The notes beneath the pieces are model-generated. The model saw nothing but the letters and a program-made list of their open reading frames with translations. It made no database searches and had not been told where the DNA came from. 64,000 bases of DNA from Cryptomeria japonica (lineage: Eukaryota > Streptophyta > Pinopsida > Cupressales > Cupressaceae): contig NC_081411.1 of NCBI RefSeq assembly GCF_030272615.1, positions 152,697,971-152,761,970 on the forward strand, written 5' to 3'. Position 1 is the stretch's first letter, and each line of letters begins with the position of its first letter. Of the stretch, positions 25,271 through 36,701 are shown piece by piece. Position numbers and translations under genes: made by a program.

Positions 25271-28200
25271 GTTGTTAGGTGAAAGAGACAGGGGCGAGAA
25301 CTTAGAGATGCTCGAGAGGCTGGAGGGGATGAGGGGGATGAGGGAGGAGATGGAGGTGGTAGGAGACCTGGGCAGAGGGGAGGTCGATTGAGAGTATGAG
25401 GAGGACCTTTTGGACTAGTTGGAAGGATTGGAAGACCACTTCCAATGGCAGGGAGAGATGCAGGTAGGGTTGGGAGATTAAGAGGACTACTTCCTCTAGT
25501 AGGCAGGGATGCAGAGTAGATTGGTCGGGATACCAAAAGAGGCAGGATGAGGGCAGCAAGAGGATTACCCCCTCCAGGATTAGGCAGAAGCATAGGATTG
25601 GACAGGGGTTGAGGTAGAGGCATTTATTTTTGTCAGATTCATCCAGATCCAGGGTTTATCATAGCTTAGGGTGGTTGGGATGAGGGAGAGGAGGACTCAG
25701 AGGATCATGTTCCCCTGATTAGGTGATGAATCTTAAGAGCTACCCGAGTGGAGATTCCAGCAAGTGGATAGGTCGGTGGGGTTGAGGACATACAAGATGT
25801 TCCCAAGCAGGATGTGCCGAAATAGGAGATCTTGGGTGATCTCAAATCACAGATATAGCAGCTCAGGGCATAGATCTAAACACACATGACTGAGAGAGAC
25901 AGAGCTGTGAGGAGACATCAGGATACCCAGGCTTTTCTTGATCATATTCAGCAGGTTGGATCTGGTACTCTCTCAGTTGATACTGTCAGAACACTATATC
26001 AGGTTGGGAAAGAGACATCATATTGGCGTTGATGATATGAGGATTTAATCTCAGAGAGCCAAAGAGTAGGGAGTTATCAGACTACTCCTGTTTCCGACAG
26101 GATAGATACCAACAACGATGGGGTTATGGGACCTCCTTAGAGGAGTAGGGATCGAGGTGCACAACCACATGGGGGATCATTGCGTCCACACCCACAGAGC
26201 CAGATAGAGTCAGTTGGTAGTGGCATAGGGCAACCTTGATTTGTAGACTTGATTTATTTGATGGGGCAATGCATTTTATTATTGATTTGATATCATTGTA
26301 TACTTGGACTTTTTATTGTTTTATGATGATCTATATATGCAGATATGAACTCTATATTATGCTAATGATTCATGATTTATTATGCATGTTACTCTATATG
26401 CATTTATTACATAGATTATATATATGCCATGATGGATGATGTTATGATAATCTTTTCTTTCCTTTATTTTCATGATGATGTTCTATATGATGCAATGATG
26501 ATGAAATACAAATGCATTTGATTTTTGATTTTGATGATCATGAATGCAAATGAAATTAATTCTATAATGCTTTACTTAAATGATGAAAATGCAATGATCT
26601 ATATGAGAATGCTTCTAATGATAAATGGATGTTGATTTTTGTTACTCTTAATGTGTATGCATATAATGATTTGAAATGCAAATGATCTACATGAAATGTA
26701 TTTAGTTTTTAAGTTTGATGATTTTAAATGCAAATGATGATTATGAATGCTATTCTTGATCAAACTTATATGATGGATGCTTATATGATGATGCATATGC
26801 TTATAATGATAAATGAATCTAAGCGCAAAGATGCAACTAAATGACCTTAATGGACAAAAAGAACTACAATGATAATGATCCTAATGCAAATAGAAATTAT
26901 GATATACTACATGATTATGAAATGCAAACTAATGCAATGTAAATGATTATGATCAAAATGCAAACCTAATGAAATGAATGAACCTAAATGCAAATTATTT
27001 TTGGTTTTTTCAAGTATACTCAATCTTTATTTATAACCGATGATCTCTTAATAGAATGAAATGCCTATAATGCAACCGACAATGAATGATTATAATATAG
27101 ATGAATAATGAGCTAATCTAAAATGATACTTCCATTCTTCATATGTTGTCTTATAACAGTTATTGGTTTCATCATTGAGCTTTTAAAATGTTGTAAGAAA
27201 ATACAAGAAAATTGACATAATAATTCAAGTTGACTTGAGTATTTCTTACATGGATTTTGATATAGCAAGTTAATACAAGCAACTTGATATAATGAATCAA
27301 GCTGACTTGAGTATTTCTTGCAGAGCAGACAAGGAATATCCCCTTTCATGCATGAATCAAAACATCCTCCTTGATCTTTTGCCAATCATAGCCTTAGACA
27401 AGTACATACCTTAATAAGAGATAAAGCACTAACAACAAACAAAGAAAATAATCATGCCCCATCATAGCTTCCCTAGTCATGGACATTCTTGAGTCGCATA
27501 GAGTACACGATTAGCAATAAATCAAGATATAAACACTGAATCTTGTATGTCATTCACATGTTCTCGTGGTCATTAACTAATATAATCATCTTTATGAATA
27601 ATCTTTGATAATATTTAATTACTTATTGGTTGAATCTTTGTTTTCTGAGTTTCACAATTCAGTTGTTACAAAATGTCTTGATCTTCGTTGCTTTGTTGCT
27701 CGTTATCTGTTTCAAAACCCTAGGTGTTTTGTTTTTCTAAGTTTTCCGAATGTTTTGGATTTTCAAAGATTTAAAAAACCACCTTAGCAAAAGGAATTAG
27801 GATCTTTCCCCCAACAGAAACAAACTTTATTATGAATGTACAAAAAAATGATAAAGATCTAAACCATGGCGGGATATAATGCAGATATGATTGATAAAAT
27901 CCAAGACAATGACTACACTAAGTATATCAAAGATTGATAATTGTTGGTAAGCTGTATATTTCCTGCTAATGTTTCAGAGAAATGAATGCCAAAGATGAAA
28001 TGGATGAGCTAGGATAGATGAAAGCGATAGATGCAAATGGGATAGAGTGGATAGGTACGTGAAGCGATCTCATAGATGGAAGAACTCACTTTTAGATAGC
28101 ATATGTTTACTAGGTTTTCACTATCTAAATTTATTGCATTTTTTCCATATTTGATTTTTTTTTTTTCTTCTGTTTTTGCCGTTTTATGTTTTTTAGGGGT

Positions 28201-28275
28201 TTTCTACTTTTCTGATTTTTACTGATTTCTTCAGGACTTTATATGCTTTTCTTTACTGATTTTTTCCAGGACTTT
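25270..28275. other. Element A non-coding interior
   Basis: 25300-25580 is strongly G-rich on the plus strand (runs of GGGG/GGGGG with short ATGA spacers). 26450-27000 is dominated by loosely repeated ATGCAAATGA-type units; similar sequence occurs in element D at 63220-63370. 27000-28275 has no recognisable coding sequence. Confidence 0.6.
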
Positions 28276-28281
28276 AATATC

Positions 28282-29300
28282 TCAAGCATAGAACTTCTTG
28301 AGATGAATAGAATTGATGGGATCATCAAACCAATCAACTTCAGGTGTAGATAACTTGTATGCTCCTGAGCTATATGCTGTTACTATAACAAAAGGACCTA
28401 ACCAATTCAGTTCAAATTTTCCCTTCTTTTCTCGGTCTTGCTGATTCCTTGGATTCTTCCTTAGAACTAGATCTCCAATCTGAAAAATGCGTGGCTTAAC
28501 TCTATGATTATAACTTCTCGCCACTCTCTATTGATATGCCTTCAAATGATGTAGCATTTTGGGGACGTTCTTGAATCAACTCAAGTTCTTGAAGTCTAGA
28601 GATTCGTTCTTCTTCTTTTGGTATAAGACCTTTCAATGATACTCATAGAGAAGGTATCTCTACTTCTACTAGTAATATAGCTTATGGTCCATAGACTAAG
28701 CAATATGGGGTTGCCCCCATTGGTGTGCAAATGCTGGTTCGATATGCCCAAAGAGCAGGATTTAGCTGAATATGCTAGTCTTTACCAACTTCATTGACTA
28801 TTTTCTTCAAGATCTTCAAGATTGTTTTATTTGATGCCTCAGCTTGACCATTTCCCAATGGATAATATGGTGTAGAAAACCTATGCTGAATATGAAATTG
28901 CTCACATAGTTCCTTCACATCTTGATTCTTAAATGGTCTTCCATTATCAGTGATAATAGTCATAGAGACTCCATAGCGACAAATTATGTAATTTAGGATG
29001 AATGATGATATTTGCTTTCTTGTCACTTTTGTCAAAGGCATTACTTCAATCAATTTAGTGAAATACTCCATAGTAATCTGAATGAAATTATGTCCATTAG
29101 AAGATGAAGGGTTTATCTTACCTACCAAGTCAAGACCCCATTGGGAGAATGGCCCTAAACTTGCCATATGATGCAGTTCTTGTGCTGGTTCGTGGATGAG
29201 ATTCCCATGGATTTGACATTGTTTGCATCTCTTGTGGCACCTTGGGTAAGTACCATGATGAAAACTTGGCAAACAAGCATCATGTGTAATCCCCCCTCTT
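28282..29300 (-). pseudogene. Element A integrase (Tat-type Ty3-gypsy), decayed
   Basis: Integrase joins retroelement cDNA to host DNA. The minus frame 29272-28775 reads RCKQCQIHGNLIH, then GPFSQWGLDLVG (first Asp), IITDNGRPF (second Asp) and YPLGNGQAEASNK (Glu), so the D,D-35-E triad is present. It continues, with stops and a frame change at 28774-28525, through LNPALWAYRTS, GATPYCLVYG and RISRLQELELI, to the C-terminal KPRIFQIGDLVLRKNPRNQQ...LGPFVIVTAYSSGAYKLSTP and HLKKFYA at 28282. These phrases are typical of the Tat branch of plant Ty3-gypsy elements. The N-terminal zinc-binding part is incomplete, and RT/RNase H are missing: the element is cut near 29300. Confidence 0.85.
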
Positions 29301-30938
29301 GCATTCTACACTTAGGGGAAACCTTCATCCATTTTATCCTACCATATTCATTATCCATATCTTATCCTTTATCCACCTCCCGTCTGCATCCATCCTCCTT
29401 TCCTATCTTTGATCTTGACTATCCTATCCATATCCTCTATCTCATATCCCTCATCCTATCCAAATGCAATCCTCGATTCTTATCTTTGGTCTTGATCATG
29501 TTAAAGGAAAAATAATATGCATGCATGCTTTGGATAACACAAGCCTTAAATCCTCTACCATCCATATCCATTACATATTATCCTTCAAACTCACACATCT
29601 TTATACACTATCCTTACATCCTTAATTCCACTACCTCTACTCTAGGGCATTGCACTCCTCTGCAACATAGTCCTTGGGTCTCCATCATCCTACCCTCAAC
29701 CCTTTATTCCTCTATTTCCTATCCATATCCATCCACTTGCTCCATCTATCCAAACAATATCTCTGTCCATTCATCCATCCTTTTACAGATCCTTGGTTCT
29801 CCCTTGTCATTGGTTGTAGTCCATCTATCCTATATCCACAATCCTATTCAATCCAATCCAATCATATTCCTCATCTCATCCAACTTAATCCACTCCAATC
29901 TGATCATATCCCTATCTATCTACTTGATCCAATCTCATCATATCATATCACCCAATCCAATCCTACTCAATCATCCATCCCTCGTTTCATCCTAACTAAT
30001 CATTTATCCTTTTTCCATCCTATCTCAATCTATCAAACTGATCTTTTCCCATCTACGTGATCTTACACTGACTTGTTCCTAATCCAAGCACCCATCCATA
30101 CTTTTCTAATCAAATCCAAGAAACAATTCTCTCATCTGTAGACCTCGCACATCCAACTTGCCTTTTGCCAATCATCAACTTGTATCCAAATCCATCACCT
30201 GCCCATTGGGATGCATCCTTCCCTAGTCTGACAGTTTATCCAAATCTATGTCTTACTCCTGGTAAGAGATGTCAGTTGTTCATGTGCATGTTGTTTGCAT
30301 ACTTGATATTTTCACTTTAATGTTCATCTTGTGTCTCAGGACTATACTTGCTCATGACTGCCTTGATCATCCTATATCTTGGTATGTCTTGGCTGGTGTA
30401 TAATGGGGCATAGTTTTCATGGCATGATGTGTTTGAGGGTCTTTCTTGTACGGACCGATAACCTTGCATTAGTGTTTATCAACACTTGCATGGTTGTGTG
30501 CAAGAGATTCCCCTTTGTCTGAGCACCAGTCCATGCCTCAGATCTTCATATCATCATGGTTCTTATAATCAGTGGTGTAGACTATCCATGGCAATATCAA
30601 ACGTAGGTTTGCTCTCTATATTTGGTCAACAAGAAATCCCATTTATTTATCATTTCTTTATCTCATTTCATTCACAAGACTCCAATCCAACCTCATTCCC
30701 TCTTTCATTATCTTCATCCTTTCATCACCTAGTCTTCTAATCCATTTCGAGAGCACACCCATGTTCTTCGAACCCACATGTCCTCTCGAGGGGGCATACA
30801 ACTAATTCCTCTTAATCCTTCCTCCTCATCCTTCCTCCTCATCTTATGACTGGGGCATCATGCTACTAGTCCTTATCCTTTTCTTCCACTATGTTCTATT
30901 CTTCTATGATATAACATCATTTCATGACGCTATATCAA
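29300..30938 (+). other. Element B interior, pyrimidine-rich
   Basis: The plus strand is strongly C/T-biased with loose ATCCAATCC / TATCCATATCC repeats (29340-30060). Long open frames are low-complexity (S/P/L/I/H) and not convincing genes. CTCTCGAGGGGGCATA at 30783-30798 and ACTGGGGCATCATG near 30850 match the 3' region of element C, so this is taken as the 3' internal region of B. Confidence 0.55.
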
Positions 30939-30953
30939 AGAGGGGCAAAATGT
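30939..30953 (+). other. Element B polypurine tract
   Basis: TCAAAGAGGGGCAAAA directly precedes TGTAGACACC at 30954, the same junction as in element C. It sets plus orientation, opposite to A. Confidence 0.8.
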
Positions 30954-31181
30954 AGACACCTAAAATTAATATTTAATTAATTTAAGCTTGTCAACATAAT
31001 TAATTGATTTAATTGTGTTATCCTTATTCTTCCCAGTGTTAATTAAATCCAATTTAATTAATCCTATCAATATTGTCCAATAATTAATTTATCAAATTCT
31101 TCTAAAGTCCCTCCAATAATTATTTCCTCTAAACCCACTCAGTTAATTAATTTTAATTAATTAACCCAGTCATGTGATTCC

Positions 31182-32502
31182 TGTAGACACCTAAAAATGT
31201 CTCATTAATCATGTACTAATTATTCATCTAAATTAGTTAAATAATTCTTTAATTCTTTAATTAAGTTAATTAATCTTATTCTTCTAATTTCATATTTCCT
31301 TGTCATCTTACTAATTATTCTATTTTTAATTCTATCATCATTTAATCATTTAAACCATTTTCTAATGTTAATTAAATATTTATTACTTAATTAATTATGA
31401 TTTTTAATCCTCAATTTAAATAGTCTTTATTATTTAAATAAATTCATTTTCAATATCTATCTCTATCAAATTAATCATTAACCCTTTTCTAAATATTAAT
31501 TAAATATTTATTATTTAATTAATTATGATTTTAATTCCTTTAATTTAAATAATCTTTATTATTTAATTAATTCAATTTCTAAATAATTAATTAGTTTCTT
31601 TAAATTATTTAATTAAATAATTATTTCCTCTAGTTCAAATTCCAAATCCCCAAATTCTAATTTCATTTAATTTCATTCTAATTCTTCTAATTTCATTTAA
31701 TTTCATATTCTTCTTAATTTCTCCTAATTTTAAATACATGTGCATGATTTCAAAAATCAAATTGAAAATCAAAGTCAAGTTCTAAATATATTTAAATAAT
31801 AAATTGAATTTAAAATAAATTCAATATTTGAATTAAATCTCATGTAGAGATTAAATTGAAAATCAAAGTTAAAGTGCAAGCACATGCTAAATTAATTAAT
31901 CCAATCAATTAACTAATTAAATCAATTATCTCTTCAATCTCTATTTCTATCTTTTAGTTAACTTTTTCTAAATAAAGCTCTCAATCAGCTTTCAATCAGT
32001 TAACTATCGCCTCCTCTTTATTTCCTCCAATCACCCTTTTTCATCTTTCAATTAGTTTTTTTCTCAATCAGTTAACTCATTTATCTATTCAATCTATTTT
32101 GTGTCACCTCCAAATCAATAGTTCAACTATCAATCAACATGTGAGCTCACCTGAGTTCCATCTCTTGATCAATCTGTTCCACCTTTCATTCAATCCTCTC
32201 CAATAATCTATAAATTGAGCATTCAATTCCTCACAATTCCTCTGAATCACGAACTTCGAATCTTTGTGTCATTTGTAGGTTTCTAGTGCGATATCTGAGA
32301 GCCACCATACCACAAAGAAGAGAAGAGCAATGGAAGCTATATGCAGTTTTGGAATAGGGAGAATTGATTGATAAACTTTACATTCTTGTTTCTTGCTTTT
32401 GCATTATTTCATTGCGTTTTTGTTTGAATTATATTAGGATAGGGAGTCGTGATTTCTCCCTTTGATTACTAGTTGATTACAGATGAATTTTTACATATGA
32501 CA
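31182..32502 (+). repeat. Element C 5' LTR
   Basis: 1,321 bp, starting TGTAGACACCTAAAAATGTC and ending TACATATGACA. TATA box CTATAAATTGAGC near 32209. Very AT-rich, with many AATTAATTAA stretches. Confidence 0.93.
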
Positions 32503-32505
32503 TTT

Positions 32506-32523
32506 TGGTGAACCCGACGTGAA
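32506..32523 (+). other. Element C primer binding site
   Basis: TGGTGAACCCGACGTGAA begins 3 bp after the LTR. It starts TGG as expected for pairing with a tRNA 3' CCA end. The tRNA was not identified with confidence. Confidence 0.7.
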
Positions 32524-33413
32524 CTAACAACAGTTTAACCTTCTTTGTTTTTTGTGTGATTTTGTAGATCGTATGAAATTTTTAAATTTTTTGCAGGTTT
32601 GTATAGATTGGATAAAAAAATTTGAATCACACAATCACGTTTACACCATCACGTAATCTCATAGACAGGCTCACGCAATTGATCACACAGGGTCACACAT
32701 GCATGCAAAACCCATCACACAAAAAGCCTTTTCTCTATCACGCATTCAATCATATACTGTCACACATTCGTCAGGGTTATTTTTGTGTCTATTTATCTGC
32801 TATTTTTGGTTTCCTACTCTCTATTCTGTTAAATTCTATATGAAATTAGGTAAATTTGAATACGGTTTATATTTATTACATGCTTTAATTATGACATTTT
32901 ATGGCACGTAAGGTACGATTTAGGATTTCAGGTGCCACGAGGACGAAGGAACAATGAAGACAATGCAGACGTTATCAGCAAATCCTAAAGGCAAAAAAGA
33001 AGATATGAGATCTAGAGGACCAACCAACCATTGACAGATACAACAACCTAGTTCTCTCGTATAGAGTAAAATACGATTTGCTTAACACAAAGTGGATGAT
33101 GAGAGATCTTGCTAGGGCATCACAATCTGTTTTGCAGGTTCCAGATCAAAATTAGCTTTCTTTTTTATTTTTGTTTGGTCTGTCTGTGTATCACGCAATT
33201 TCTCTTTTAGGATCACGCAATCACTCTATCAGATTTACGCAATCGATCATAGAGAATCACACAATCGCTCATGTATCATTGCATATTCATTTTTTTAATT
33301 GTTAATCTTCTATTTTCTATCGATTTTCTTGGGTTACTGATTATCTGTTTGCAACATGTGGCAAATTTACAGAGATGATCAAATTATTATTGAATCATAA
33401 ATACTCATACTCT

Positions 33414-33600
33414 CACACTTCAATTTTGGGCTTAAAATAAACCTGGTTAAAATGGACATGCATCTTATCACACTTCAGTTTTGGGCTTAAAATAAACATG
33501 GTTAAAATTGACATGCATGCATTCACATTTCAGTTTGTTGTTTTAAAATTGACATGCACATGCGTACCTCACACCTAAATTTGGGTTTTAAAATAAATGT
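33414..33600 (+). repeat. ~55-bp tandem repeat in element C leader
   Basis: Four units start CACACTTCAATTTTGGGCTT at 33414, 33469, 33524 and 33570 (spacings 55, 55, 46), sharing TTTTAAAATTGACATGCA-like ends. Divergence increases toward the 3' end. Confidence 0.9.
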
Positions 33601-34564
33601 GAATTAGGTTGCTCAATAGAATAACTCACATTTGATTTTTCTTAAGGGAAATAAATTTTTTTGTTGTGTTTGGGGTGGACCTACTGTTGCATTAACTACC
33701 TTTCCACCCACCTTCGGGGTCTTGGGAGAAAGGGAGAAGGTGATAACAACACCCAAATTTTTCATTTTAGTAGTGAGGGGTATCTTTGACTGGGGATTTC
33801 ATCACCCCACTGAGGTACTCCGAATTGGGATGCGTTGGGGATATCATCTCTCCCAGCCTACTCTCAAGCGGGTTTTTCGAGCCGCTATATAAATATACTA
33901 GTTAGGCGGCTAGAGTGTTGAGTGAATTCGACGTATGTGAGGGGCTTCCTTGCACCGATAAGCTCAACTAAAGTCTTAAGTGGATTTCTCTGAGAATCCA
34001 TCATTGGATTGAGACCCCTCAAAATTTTACAATAAGAACCAACTTAGTATCCCAAATCCCACATTCAGTGATTCTGGGAGTGCGGATTGTACCCCATAGA
34101 TACCCTCATGTACCTTGCATTATGAGACAAAAATCCCTCAGTGATAAGATCTTTGGATCTTTGGGGTAAGAGAGACTAACATGCCCGAGAAGTGTGTGCC
34201 ATGGAGTGGAGCCAGTGCTGCCACACTCTCTATCTGTTCATCTTGTTTCAGTATTTTGCTATGCGGGACTCATTGTATGATGTCCACTTTCTAGCCTAAG
34301 ATTGTATTCTATGCTTTTATATGTATCATTGTACCAAACCAGTATTGAGTCAGTATTTGGGTTATTTCAGGCCCTATCTTATGTATCTCTAAATTCTAAG
34401 GGTTGGTCACAACATAGTTTAGTCAACTATACCTGTCTTCAAACAACTGTTATCAGATTTGGAAAACAACAAACTTGTCCTACACACAGACTTACTGAAA
34501 ACAAAGTCCATCTTGAAACGTCAGACAGTCTTGTAAACTTAAAATTTTACATACTCGTGACCAT

Positions 34565-34850
34565 AGGAAGTCCTTGCATAGTCCTCATTTACGTCCTCAT
34601 TATTGTCCTTAGAAGTTGCATAGTCCTCATTTACGTCCTTATTATTGTCCTCAGAAGTTGCATAGTCCTCATTTACGTCTTTATTATCATCCTCATTATA
34701 GTCCTCATTATAGTCCTCATTTTTGTCCTTATTATCATCCTCATTATAGTCCTCATTACAGTCCTCATTTTTGTCCTTATTATCATCCTTAGAAGTTACA
34801 TAAGTCCTCATTTACGTCCTTATTATCACCCTTAGAAGTTGCATCGTCCT
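34565..34850. repeat. GTCCTCATTTACGTCCTTATTAT tandem array
   Basis: Nested 12-, 24- and ~60-bp repeats. In the minus direction they give an open frame of only D/E/N/K/Y (KNEDYNEDDNKD); in the plus direction, of I/V/L. Both are consequences of the repeat and probably not proteins. Confidence 0.9.
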
Positions 34851-35096
34851 CATTATCATCATAATAGAGTTCCCATATACGTCATCATAATCTTCGCATA
34901 AGTCCTTATTTGTGTCCCAAATTGACCTCCTAGTTCATTTTAGTGTTGTTATAATCTTCATTTTAGTCCTTGTCTAGACTTCATATACGCATGTCTTAGT
35001 TCATCGTCATTTGCATAATCATCCTAGAAAGTCATACCCCAAACGTCCAAATCACAATCAGAGGATCAATCAAACTCAACCTCAACTCAAACAAGT

Positions 35097-36701
35097 TTGT
35101 CAAGTTCAATAAATCAAACATTGTCACATTTAGAGAAATGGAGAAACCATCTTACATGTTGTGATCCTAGGTCCAAACCAATCAAGAAAACATCATGGAT
35201 TGGCACTATACATTCTTCTTCTTCTTCTTCTTCTTCTTCAACCATTCAAACATGCCAACTTTCATTCTTCAACAAAATCATTTCTACCTTAGTTCAACCA
35301 ACATTAGAGTCATGTAAACTTTCTTTTTCTTTTAACCCACTATATCAATCATACCAATCATATCAACCCAACAATCAAACCCCTTTCAACCAAAGTCCAA
35401 ATCAAAATTCACACCAACCCAACATTCAAACCTCTTTCAACCAAAGTCCAAATCAAAATTCATTCAATCAAAATCAAACCTCTTTCACCCAAAATTATAC
35501 TCCTTTCAACCAAAATCAAATCCCTTTCAACCAAAGCCCAAATCAACCATATCTATCCATCATTTCATCATCCCTTAAAGTCACACAAGATCAATCCATG
35601 CCATCTCTATCCAATAACACAACCTCCCAAGGGATATCCATCATACAAATCCAATATAATTCAAGTCATGATTTAGAGGATCTCATTCAAAATCCTTCCT
35701 CATCAGGCCAATGTGTTCAAACATTCCAAGAATCTCCCATGCATATCCAAACTTCTTCCCTGTGTCAATAGGATGATCCAAAATCAAAAGAAATGAGTCC
35801 TCAAACAAATAAAGATCAAGAACAAACACTTCTATCCTACCCAATTTTTGATCAAGATCCCATCGACCAAGAATCTTATGATGATCCCCTCGCTCTTTTC
35901 TATTCCATTCATAATGATACCCTTTCGTCTCAAGAACAAAGTGTCATTTAAAGTCCCATCCAACATCCACCTCCTAAGCAAGATTAGGATAGCCCTTCTA
36001 TCCTTCATAATAATCTCTTTCCAATCCAAGATCAAAACATACCTTTACTTTCATGTCCTAAGCAAGATCCCATTATTTCTCCAGATCCTGATCAAGATCC
36101 CTCCATCCCTTCATCTCCATGTCATAATCCTCCATTTTACTTACAATATTCCCTCTCAAATGAACTTACCATTTCTCCTAGTCTCCCTCATGATCCCCAT
36201 CCCTCTACACAAAATTTTCATGAACCCCTTATCAATGAAATCACCAATCCTGATCATACTGCAAAGAACAACTTGTGAACAATTGTATGTGCATCATCAT
36301 AAAATGCCAATGTAGTGACAAAAACAAACATAACACCAACTAATGAGATCAACACCTAGTTGGTTTCATCATCCTCTTCAAGTGCATCAATAAAAATAGG
36401 CATAGCACCGGCTCATGTCACAACTTTGAAACCAAAATCAATTTGTCTCATACACCCACACTTGAAAGAATGGGGACAAGAGAATATACCATAGTTGGAT
36501 TTATTTAAAAATGATAAGGCTATAGCTGAAATCATGGGTTCTAGAGCTAGATTTCACTTTGATGATCCACAAAATAAAAAAACTAAGGAAATCAACATTG
36601 GAGATGCCGAACATGTACACTTAGCTGAGTCCTTATATCCTATTGGAAAAGACATCTTTATCCGACTCTTCAAACAAAGACCAATGATACTGACCCTATG
36701 A
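35097..36701 (+). pseudogene. Element C remnant polyprotein frame (Q/N-rich region to pre-RT linker)
   Basis: One reading frame, broken by several stops (for example at 35769, 35949 and 36492), runs through both parts. The first part (35097-35771) is S/N/Q-rich with repeats of TPFNQSPNQN and an S9 run from a CTT repeat. The last part (36495-36701) holds KEINIGDAEHVHLAESLYP and GKDIFIRLFKQ, resembling the linker just upstream of reverse transcriptase in Tat elements (..NIGT....V.IAESL..KEK..FI.LFKE..DVFAW). The frame stops where RT should begin, so RT, RNase H and integrase appear to have been deleted. Confidence 0.6.

Noticed and set aside
29525-30060. Long plus frames rich in S/P/L/I/H
   Set aside because: Explained by ATCCAATCC-type low-complexity sequence in the non-coding part of element B.
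34302-34835. 177-codon plus frame and 90-codon D/E/N/K minus frame in element C
   Set aside because: Both come from the GTCCTCATTTACGTCC array; composition follows the repeat.
36495-36701. Host gene exon reading GKDIFIRLFKQ
   Set aside because: In frame with the element C remnant and resembles the Tat pre-RT linker, so a retroelement origin fits better.
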